A DNA stretch of 64,000 nt from positions 208,211 through 272,210 of the forward strand of contig NC_057015.1 in assembly GCF_000002595.2 (NCBI RefSeq), read 5' to 3'. This DNA comes from Chlamydomonas reinhardtii (Eukaryota; Chlorophyta; Chlorophyceae; Chlamydomonadales; Chlamydomonadaceae). Shown in pieces: positions 49,948-61,400 of this stretch (the first letter of the stretch is position 1; every line of letters begins with the position of its first letter). A program made the translations under genes and the position numbers. The notes under the pieces are model-generated. The model was given only the letters and a program-made list of their open reading frames with translations. It was not told where the DNA came from and did no database searches.

Positions 49948-50927
49948 CAGCACACACTCTCCCTCCCTCCAGTGTCAGGCTCACCCGGCGGATGCAGCCC
50001 ACGGTGCGGCCCACCAGCTCCTGGTCCAGCTGCCAGCCCCGGGCGCCGCACCCGCAGCAGCAGCGCCACACGCCGCCGCCGCCGCCGCAGCTGCGCGGCC
50101 AGGGCACGAACCACCAGGCCGCCAGCGGGCCGCCGATGACGCGGCACTCGGTGGCGGTCAGCGGCAGGGCGGTCAGGGCGCCGTTCAGCGCGGCGTTGAT
50201 CTGGAGGTGCGGTGATGGGGTGATGGGGTGATGGGGTGGGAGACGGAGTGGGGTGATGGGGTGGGAGACGGAGTGGGGTGGGGGTGGGAGGCGGAGTGGA
50301 AGTGGGATGACCATTGAGCATCGGCGGGATTATGGGCGGGAGGTGTGGAGGTGGTGGAGGGGGTGTGCACGCGCACGCAGTCAGGGGTCGGGGTCTTTCC
50401 CCTGCACCGGGAGCGCCCGCGCGTCCATCCCTGCGCCCGCCATGACGGCACCCCCGTGATCGCCCCCACCATCACCGGTCATCGCCCGCCCCTCACCCGC
50501 GCCTGGAAGCCCTCCAGCAGCTGCTCCTCCGTGGGCCGCGCCCCCGACCCCTCCGCCTCAGCCTCCTCGCCGCCGTACTGCAGGTGGGTGGGGGGGTGGG
50601 TGGGGGGAGCGTGCGAGCTTACATGAGGGGGTGGGGGGCGCGGTCCATGGGGCAGTCAGTCGCTTTGCATACATGCAGGCACGCAGGCGTGCACGGCCGA
50701 TGGCTCCATGCAGGGACTCCCAACACCGGCTGCAGTGCTGTCTCCCTCCCCCCGCCCACCCACCCCCGCCCACCCCCGCCCACCCCCGGCCCGGCTCCTC
50801 ACCTCTGGGGCCGCCATCTTCTTCTGGTTGCCCCACACCAGCCTGTTGAGCTCGGCCAGCTCCGACAGCGAGTGACGCAGCCGGTCCAACACATCCTCGG
50901 TGGCGGAGCGCTGGGGGCATGGGGGCG

Positions 50928-50961
<34 letters not shown>

Positions 50962-51598
50962 GGGGGTTGGGGGGGGCGAGAGGGAGTTTGGGGAGGAGAT
51001 GGGTGTGATGAGCGCGTGCTGGGTTGTAAGGAGTGGTAAGAAGCGAGAGGAGGATGTGAACACACATGCACAAGCGCACGGTATGGCATCTTCACAGCTC
51101 TACATGCCACATCGTAGGTTCAACTGCCCGCACTGACCCAGCAGCACAACCGCATGGCCACACCGCAACCGTGCCGCAGCCGAACCCGCTCGTGCAATAC
51201 CCCTCCCTCGGCCCTCTCCCGTAACCCTTTGCTACCCGGCCCCCTCCTCGCCCATCCGCCCCCCTCCCCACCACCACCAGCACCACCCTTCCGCACCTGG
51301 AACACGCACGTGGCCGCGGCCTGCGCGATGAGCATGCCCACCACAATGCCCAGGAAGCGGTACAGCGCGTAGCTCTCAGCCGGGCCCTCCTCCACATTGT
51401 TCACCTGCAAGGGGGTGGGAGGCAGCAGGGGGGAGCAGCATGGGGCGGGGACCCGGGGTCAGGGTTCGATGGCTGCGGCGCAGAGGGGGCGTGCGCTGCG
51501 GCACTGGCCCAGCAGCCGTGCCTAGCAGCCCATCAGGTGGGGCGCACACCAGGAGCCGCCACGACCTCGCTCTACTTGCAGAGCTGCGTGTGTGTATT

Positions 51599-51693
<95 letters not shown>

Positions 51694-54600
51694 TAAAGAG
51701 CACAAGGAAAACATTGCGCAAAGACAGTGTGTGTGTGTGTGGGGGGGGGGTGTAGATACCAGCCCAAACTAAACCAAAGAACGTCAATGGGGGGGGCTGT
51801 GCGCGTTCAGGGGTACACGGGGGACGTTCGGGACAGTCGTTGCGGATTCGTGGGAGAGGACAGTTCGTGCGGGATATGTGCGGCAGGCACGGTAATTGAT
51901 GGGGGCGCCTGAAAAGACAGATGAGCCAGTGCGGACCGGGGGAGGGAGCGATTGGACTTGCTGTTCGCGCGACTGAAGAGTGAGGGATGGTCGAAACAGG
52001 GGAAATCGGTCACGGTAATGGAGGGTCGGAGAACTTGGTTGGGCGGGGAAAGTAGTGGGAGGAGTGGGAGAAGTGTCTGTGTGTTCGTGGGGCGGCGGGA
52101 ACGTCGCTCGCCGGGACTGCGCAAGTTTAGAAAAGACAGAATGGAAGGTTCCAGACGAGGCCGCATGGGCCGGGGGGGGGGGGGTTGGGGGTGTTCTGTC
52201 AGCACACAGCGCAGCCTGAGACATTCTCAAATACAAGCGCAGTGCAAGTATGGCGTGCAATGTTTGGGATATTTGACAGCGTGTTTGGGGCTGGGGGACC
52301 CCGGAAGAACCCTCGTGAGAAGGCATATCAGCAACAGGTCACACAAGGAATCCGCGCTGAGGTCGGCGTTGAGGTCTATGATGCGGTCGTGTCCTCAGCA
52401 ATGAAGCCTTCGGGCACCACGCGCGCGGCAGAGTTGGCATCATGCATTCGAGAGAATTCTGACGCGCGCGCTGGTGCCCCGGCGCTCATTACTGCATATC
52501 GAGTGCGACCAGGAACCGAAGCGCTGGTCGAGGTGAGCTGCCGGCATGGCCATATGGCAAAGCGACAAGAGATTGTGCCTCCTTGTTGGTGATTCCTTGT
52601 TCTTGGAAGTTCAGCGTTGTTGAAATGCTGATGCCGCTGTCACATTGATAATGATACATGCAATCCATGTCCAAATGCAGGCGGAGTTGCGCAGCAAGCT
52701 TGCGGAGAACGCTAATGCCATTGCCGCTTGCAGCACAGCCGCTGCCGCTGTGGGCGTCGCGTCGTGCATGCAGTTGTACAGCGCACCAACAATCGGCCAC
52801 AACTGTTCGCTGGCGGCGTACGCCCTTGTTGGGTCGGCTCGGAAACTGCACATGGAAGGTAGGCGCACGCACGCATCGTTATTTCGCGGGGTTAGTCTTT
52901 AGAACGGACTGATATGATAAAACAATAGTTAACTGTATGTGCACACGAACACTTTCAGGTGCGGGCAAGGAGTTCGACGGGCACCTTGACGACGTGTGGC
53001 CGGATGCCCAGCCCGGCAGCAGCAGCAGCAGCAGCAGCAGCGGGTCAGGCGGCGGAGACGCAAGCCCAGAGCAGGAGGTCTACCTGGAACGCTTTAGGGA
53101 GGTTGCGGTGAAAGAGATTGGCGTCGCTGCGGAGCACTTTGGCAACAACGCACCGCAGCTCCGCAAACACATTGGGGTGACGCCCGCGGAGCTGTCGGAG
53201 CTGCACGCCTCAGTCTTGGAGCGCATGCCCGAACACCCTGGGCCCAGCGGCGGGGCGGACGCCATCAAGGAGTACCTTGCCACCATTGCTCGGCGCCAGC
53301 TGCCCGTGGAGGTTTTTGGGGTGTTCGCACTCAGTCGCTTCCTGCCGGTGCTGGTGCTGCAGGGCAGGAAGATGGACGATGGGCGGCAGCTAAGCATGCA
53401 GGCGCTATTGTACACAGGCGGAAACAGCGTCGCTGAGGTGACCAGCAGCGGGTGGAGGTGTGGGACTGGCAACGGTGATGGGAGCGGCGGCGGGGGTGCT
53501 CCAGGAGCTCACAGCAGCAGCAGCAACGTTCGCGCGCCAGGCGCACAGCAGGCAGCAGGCGCCCGCTGTGGCATTGACGCCGCAGACATGCTGTGCGTTG
53601 GCGCTTGCGGCGACCATTTCTATGGTGCGGTGCCGAGGTCTGGCTTCAACGTGTTGCTGCCGCCGCCTGAAGTTTTGGCTGCGTCAGCACAGGATGGGCC
53701 GTCTGCGTGCAAGGACCTCGGAACACCGTTTCACATGGCCATGGTGCCGCGGCACCTGCGCCACGTGTTGGAGGAGGTGGCCATAGCCGCGTACATCAAC
53801 GACGGCCGCGTGGAGGTAGTGGAGCCAGCTGTGATGCAGCGCGGTCAGCAGACTCGAGCTGTTGAAACCCCGCATGTACCTGTTGGTGAGTTGGGTGCAA
53901 CGGCGTTGCGTGCAGGTGGTGCCCGAACTAGCTAGCTAGCTAGATAGGGTTTGCACGGATGGTGGCAATGGTGCGTGCGGAAATTTAGTTTCTGAACAAG
54001 AGTGATGACAGTAGCAAGCAAGGTGGTATGGGTTTACATGGTGTGTGGTGTGGATATCAATTTTGTGCATGCAGGCTTTGCCGAGGATGCGGGGTTGCGC
54101 CTGGAGCCATGCGCCTATCTGGACCAGCAAGGCGCGACCGTCAAGTCTAAGCCAGCTCGTTCAGCTGGCACGTACGGCAACCTATCCGCCATGCTGGCGC
54201 AGGCAATGGAGGACGGCAACCTTCGTGCAACGAGCAGTGATGACGGTGCGTGAATGCTGGGCAGTTTCGGGCGTGCATGCTGGGCAGGTTCGGGCGTGCA
54301 TGCTGGGCAGGTTCGGGCAGGTTCGGGCGTGCATGCTGGGCAGGTTCAGGCGTGCCGCACATGTAGCCGTTTATCCTGTGCGGGGATCGTCGGTTAGGTT
54401 ACCGTGATCCTGAAGTGTGCGTGCGCGAAGCCCCTGCTAGGTGGCATCACAGCAGCACGTTCCACGGTCGATTGCGTGATAGTGCTTCACGCACGCAAGG
54501 CCTTTGTGCTGCGCAATGGATGATAACATGTATTGACCTATTGCCCGCAATCTTTGCTTGTTATTGCAGGCGGGTGGGGGTTGGACCTGTTCGAGGGCGC

Positions 54601-55363
54601 TACTGTGGGTGGGCGGTACTCCATTCTGCCAGACGAGGAGGCTGGCGACGTGCCACCGGACCGTCAGGTGCTAGCTAAGCTTGTAAGTGCTATCAGGGGG
54701 CTGGCTCTGTGGTTGCTTGCCGGTCTGAATGTTGGTACTGGATGCAGGGGGCCGCATCACCATCACGTTGCCGCCGCGACAACGATGGCGGCACCAGTAT
54801 CGCCCGGGACGGCAGTGCAGCAGGTATGGTATTGCATGTGGGCATATACATACGGGTGGAGTCGGTACAGAATGCGGATGTCACTATCGTGTGTTAAATA
54901 CATATTTGCTGGTTGATGACGTACATATTTGCCGGTTGATTAAGTTCACATGCTCGCGATTCATCGTTTTCTTGAAACTCCAGGCAAGCGCCGGCGGCAT
55001 CATGGATCATCATCTGCTGGTCGAGAGCAGCGCGGCAATCTTGGTGTGATAGGAGGTGTGGCTGCAGCGGCTGGTACGGCGGCCCTGCCCACCTGGAGCA
55101 AGGCGGCCAGTGAGCGGCCGCGGCAGCCCAAGACGCGTCCGCACAGCGGTGCGAGTGCAGGTGGGATTTATGGGCTATATGCTTACACTTGAGGATCTGA
55201 CAATGAATGCATAATAGATAGCTGACGAGCGTAAATACATTTCCGTCAATTGTTTATTTATGGAAACAGGCAAGCGGCAAAAGCACGAGTCGGCGGCTGC
55301 TGCAGACAACCCAGGCGTCATGGGTACCGCCGAGCCGTGCAAGAGTGGCAGGCAGCAGCAAGC

Positions 55364-55430
<67 letters not shown>

Positions 55431-58400
55431 GATGTTGGCGGAGCAACATGTGTCAGTGCCCCTGCAGCAGGTTATGTCCCCAACCCATATGGAGCGTACT
55501 ACGTCGGACCTGAGGCGCTGGGTGAGCGGTTTGAGAAATGTGATGTTGATATTCTTATCCTGCACGGCTCAATGACGTGGTTGAATGTGCAGAACCGCAA
55601 TGCGCATCGTCTTGGCTTGTGTACGACAAGAATTTGCGGCGGGGACTGGGAGCGCGGCACAAGCATGTGCAATTCATACGTTTAGGACATCAGAATATTC
55701 ATCAGTCGTGACAGGTACAACCTTATTGTTAATTCTTACATGGTATGTAACTGGCGTCTTCACCAATTGTGCAAACACATGCACTCATGCAGGCGGAGAC
55801 GGTGCGCCTACAACTTCCGGCGACAACTCAGGGACTGCTGGCAACGACAGTCATGACGATGATAAGTGCGCAGATGGTGAGGATTTAGGGCAGTGTGGGG
55901 TACAGGTCGGGAGCGGTGGGAGGGTGTCTGAGAGGGAAGTAAAGCGCCGCCGCCGCAAGGCAGGTGCATTTGACATTGATATGGAGGCCGTGCGTGCCAA
56001 AGCTGACTTGTTTGCAAACATGGTCGTGAATGCTCCATTTGCGGCTGCTACGTCGGGTGGCAGGGAGAACGAAGCAGCTGCATGGCAAGTATATTCAGGC
56101 ATTTTGAAGGATGAGACGTTGTGGGCGGGTTGGCCTGATGCCGCACGCAATGCATGGCCCATCCCAGTGATGCAGTGGATACGGTTGCTAGGACGCATGC
56201 GTGCCCAATACAATTCCTATGGATCATTTCAGAATGCTGTTAATGCGGTGTGCAAAGTTGGAACTAAGATGGCACACAACATGCACGTCGCCGAGTGTTT
56301 GAAGGCGGGCAAGGATGTGGCGCACGCTAGCGGTCCACAGGCATTTGACCCCCGCGTTTTGTACAGTATGCAGCATCGCCAAATGATGGACTGGATTCGG
56401 CGGGATGGGGGGGTGCAAGTTAAGCATACTGAATACATAAACATGGAGGAGGCACGAAACGGTCACAAGTTTACTGATCATCGTGCGCTGCCAGGTTTGC
56501 AAGCCAGTGCGTGTTGGAACATGGAGAATCTTAGCGGTGGACGCCGTCCAAGATCACTAAGCGCCTTGCGGGTACGCCATCTCAGCTGGCGAGTTACTAG
56601 TGTCAAGTGCGGCAAGGAAGAATGGAAAGTACCATCTCTGACGTACGAATTTATTGATGAAAAGTTTATGGACAAGCGGGGGCCTAGAAGTGTACCAGAG
56701 GACTTCTCCCATTTTGCGAATTTTGAGCGCGACGGGGGGCTCAGTTCTGCGTCATATCTATATGCTCTGTTCAAAGCCAGGGGGCTTTTCGTGCACGCTG
56801 ATCCGCTGAGCACGCTGCGGTCAGGGGATGCAATTGACACGCATGAATGGGCGCGAGATTATTTTGTGTACTGTTACATGGAGGGCGACATCTTTTATGA
56901 TTGCATCCCGTTATCACCACAAGCTATTTCTGACATGACGCGCACAATATTGAAGAAGATGGGTCGCAGTATGCGAGGGGGGAGGGCTCACAGGCATGGA
57001 GCATACACGCGGCCCCAGATGATGAACTTGCTCCAGAACAAGGGTGTTGCATTAGATCCAAAGACTGAGGGTGTTGTGTTGCGTGCGGCAGGATGGAGCT
57101 CCGTGCATGGACCTACAACAACCCGCACTACGTACGAAAGTATCCTGTTGGACCGTGCAGTAAACCCTTTTGGGCTGTTTTATGGAATAAACTTGGAAGA
57201 TGAGGTTTGGCATGAACGCCTGGAGGAGTGGATGGGGCGTGATATTGAGCCACAAACAGTGATTCGACATCATGATTGTCGGTCCATGCTTCCTTTCATT
57301 GTGCGATTGCGTGCTCTCCATGTAGAGGAGGTGGCAACTGCACGCCGCACGATGAATGCTGCTGGGTTGCAGCTACTGCATGAGGCGTTACATGGGACAT
57401 CTCGCGTGGTACTTGCGCAGCGGGAATGCTCCATATATGCTGCATGGCGCCGCGTTATCAAGTATGGTAGCTGTGGGCATCTGGGGAGTGAGATGCATAA
57501 AGCGGTTGAAGCGTACAATGAACACAGAATTCGCTACCGCGATTTAGCTCGTAAAAACATGGATGGAGAGAGGCATGCAATGGTGTGTGCGTTTCTGGAC
57601 GCGTGTGATGCTGAAGGGATATTGTTGCCTGTGCGCAGCAATGGCATTCGGACGGCTGCAAATGTGACACGCGACAATTCAGCAATTGTTCACTTGGCGG
57701 CCAGGCACATAGTTGATGTCGCATTGCTCCCAGATGCTGTGAACAGAGTTCTGTGCTGTACTGGGGACGGTCCTGCGCAGTGTGTGCACTTTGCAGAACG
57801 TTTGTATGTTTTCCAGCACCTAGCTGACAGTGGGGAAGAATAAATAAGAGTGATGTCATAGGTGTGCTGCATCACTGAACTGCGTGCACCCGCTATTGTG
57901 CCCGACATGTGCATGCAGGTGAGGGCGGCCGAGGACATGTAATGCCTGCAGATCAGAACCCGGCTGGCCCATCGTCATCCAAACGGCTTCGGACGGGGTA
58001 CAAGTATGTGTCATACAGCAGTGGCAGGAAAAGCAGCGGCGGTAGTGAAGGAGACGTGTTATCATGCCGTGCGAAGGTGGTACTCTTTGTTATGCAAGTG
58101 CAAAACGCAGGCAGTAGTGCGCCTTCGGTTCGTACAGGTTCTTTGGAGATGTGGGTGCCTGCAGTTGAAGGAGGGTCTACAATCATGCCTGAAGACGCGG
58201 CGGTGCTACGTGATTATGTGGTGATGCGCCTGGCAGAGTGCGGTGTAGGGCCACAGGCCGTGCGGCCTGATCACTTGTCTTGTCGCAACCCTCCGGATGG
58301 CAAGCGGTATGTCGTAACAGGTGACGGCCCACGTCCGAAGTGGCTTGATCGTGGTGAAAACACGGTGGACCATGTCGAGGCATACCTAGATCTGTACGCG

Positions 58401-61400
58401 TCATTGATGGTGTACGAGCCGAAGTACCGCGGATTTGTACTGCACCCGCGTTTTGAGCAGGAGCGTGATGCGCGAAGCAATTGCCGGAGGGAGAAGTTCA
58501 AGTTAAAGTGGACTGACACCACATCATGCATGCCAGGTGCACGCAGGACTGCTCGCAGCAACCACCCCAGGCGAACGGCTCCGCAATGGACGCCAAAGAT
58601 GCTGCATGCGGCATTGGACGTTACGCAACGGCACTTTCTTGGTAAGTGCAAGCTGGGTGTGCCGTGCCTTGGGTGGCATATGTAGGGAGGGCAGGAACTT
58701 ATCCCCGTAGTAAACTTCTTATATTACGTGTGGCTTGCATGCAGGGGGTGGAGAAGCTGCAGCAGTCCAGGCTGCGGTGCAAACTGTGCCGAACGCGGCC
58801 CACAACCGACTTGAGCACGCTGCAAGCGACGGCAGCGCCGGTGATGTTGTGGAACAGAGGGTAGTGGGTGACGGTGCTAGGAATGCTAACAGCGGTGGGG
58901 AGACACAAGCACGTGATAATGCGTGCACTTTAGCACGTCCACCTGCTGCGCCCGTTGCGGCCAGGGCAGTCAATTCGTGCGTGCGTGGTGATGTAGGTGC
59001 CGCAGATGCGGACAGGCGCGCGCGAGGGCAGCGAGGTGTCATGATTGAAGCGCAGAAGCGGCAGTGGTGGCGCGTATATAGCACAGATGTCAAGAAGGCA
59101 AGGAACCGTGGATTGTACAAGGCCGTACAAAACAGCAATGGTGACCGAATGACAATGGCAGAGTTGACTCACGCTATCCAGAGTGGCCGTAACATATGTT
59201 TGTGTGCACCAGCAGGCCACGGTAAAACTCAGCTCGTACGGGACCACATTGTGCGCACGTTGCATGCCAAGTACGGTGTCACGCAGGAGGATGAGGAGAA
59301 GAGCACGGCACCGAGGGTGTGGATTACTTCATCGACGGCAATAAGTGCACAAGCAATTGATGGAGACACAATTCACGCGATGGGGGGCTTTGGGCGCTTC
59401 GAGGGTTCAGATGCGGGCATTGCCGAGCGGATTTTAACTTCACAAGTGATGTCTTTGCGGTGGTTAAATGCCAAAGCCGTTCTTATCGAGGAGGGCGGCA
59501 TGATCAGTGGTGATGCATTTGATAAAGCGGAAGCAGTTGCCCGGATCGTGCGGGGCAGGGAGGAATACTTTGGGGGGCTGCAGGTGATTTTTGTGGGTGA
59601 TTTTTGTCAGCTCCCTCCAATTTCTGATATCGTGCGTGTGGAGCATGGTGATGATGAGTATGCTGAGACGGAAGTCACGTACGCATTCCAGGCAAGGCGT
59701 TGGAATGCTGCAAGTTGGGAGTACGTGACGCTGCTGAAATGTTGGCGACAATTACATGCCGCACCTGCAGGCGGCGAAGGAATGGGGGAAATTAATGGAG
59801 CTGTGGCAGTAGATGACGATGCAGAGGATTTGTTGTTGCCTCTATTGTGCATTGTGCGTACGTGCACTGGTGACACGCTGCCTGACGCTGTGCGGGAAGC
59901 TCTGAGCCTTGCACGGCATGTCACCTGGACCAAGGAGGAGAACGACTCGGCTACCAACCTGCTGCCCAAGAAACACCAGGTTCGCTCCTTCAACCTGGAG
60001 AAAACGCCACGGGAAGGCAGAGAGCGGTTCGCAGCTGTTGACAGGTGAGCAGTGCTCGGGAGTGGGGTGGGTGGATGGGTGCATTGCGGGTGGGTGTGCA
60101 GGTGAGGTGTGCATGTGTTTGAATGGTGTAGCGTATGGGGTGGGGTACAAGTATGCAGGGATTTGTGAGGCGCATGACAAGGGAATGCGGGGTACACATA
60201 GTTCATGTGGTTTATAAATGCCACCTTGAACATTGCCACAGGTACAAAGGGAAGACGTATGTGTGGACTCGGGATCCGGCAGCTGGACAAGAGTTTGTGC
60301 ATCCGGAGTTGCTGCAAGGTGCGGGCGCTCCTGTGGCTACCAAGAGGTTCCGGTGTGGTGCAGCATCTGCGCGCGATGATCAGGCTGGTGATCGAAACCA
60401 GGTGAAGGCTGTTTTTCATAGGATCACCGCCGATCCGTACCTTACGCTTGCCGTGGGGTCGGAGGTGATTGCGACCGCAAACTTTGGGGATGTTGCAAAC
60501 GGTACCCGGGGTGTTGTGAAGGCGTTCTTGCAATTGGACGACGGGGAGCAAATGCATTACGACGAAATAAAGCTTTTGCATGATGGATCTCGAGGTGGCC
60601 GGCCACGAGGTGTTCAGGCAGATGACATTCGGCACCTTTATCCCCAAGTGCATGCTCAGCGGATGTGGCCGGAGGTTGAATGGACGGATTCTAACGGCAA
60701 GAAGTCCGTGTCGGTGGTAATGCCCATGTGGTTCAGCGTGAACGACTACCACTGTGGTTCGGAGATCTGCGCGCGCTTGCAGCTTCCATTGCTGCCATCG
60801 TACGCCTTAACAGTTCACAAGGCACAGGTGGGTCAAGGTGTCAGCGGAGCAAGGGCATTGGAGGGGATAAGGGCAGATGGGCATGGGGAATACGGTAGGG
60901 ATAGCAAGGTAGAGTGTACGATGTTTATACAGCATGCTGCTCCGTATGCCGACATATTTCTCACTGTGCTTGCAGGGGTTAACTCTACGCCGCGTCACCC
61001 TGGATGTCAGCAATATATTTGACTTCGGGCAGCTGTACGTGGCGCTGTCACGTGTTCGTCGCTTTGCGGACCTGCGGATTGTGGGCAATATACCCGCAAA
61101 GCTGAAACTTGCCCGCGCGTCAGTCGTGCAGTTTGAAGAGGCAACACGGTGGCGTGTGCTTGACAACAGTGCTGGTGCGTGACGCAAGCAGTACTGGTTA
61201 GGGTGAGAGCAATCCAATCGCTCGCTACAGTGCTGATTTTACGCTGTGTGGTGCGTGCAGGTATGATGCGGGAGGTTACTTTAGCTGAGCAGGATTGGTT
61301 TCAAGTGTACCGTGGTGGTGGAGGCCAAGTTGCAAGTACCGACAAGGACAGTGTTGCAACATATGCATATGTGTTGGATGCTGCGAGTGCAGCACGTGGT

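Noticed and set aside
51440-51772. Open frames across the TG microsatellite
   Set aside because: Val/Cys dipeptide runs produced by the (TG)n repeat, not a gene.
55585-57843. Single gene joining the recombinase and the helicase-protease
   Set aside because: No good donor was found before the stop at 57841 that would match the phase of the acceptor-like site at 57918; kept as two genes, with the junction flagged.
58735-61182. Helitron as an explanation for the PIF1-type helicase
   Set aside because: No HUH Rep nuclease motif was seen in the same protein, and the helicase is fused to a Ulp1 protease and paired with a recombinase-like gene.
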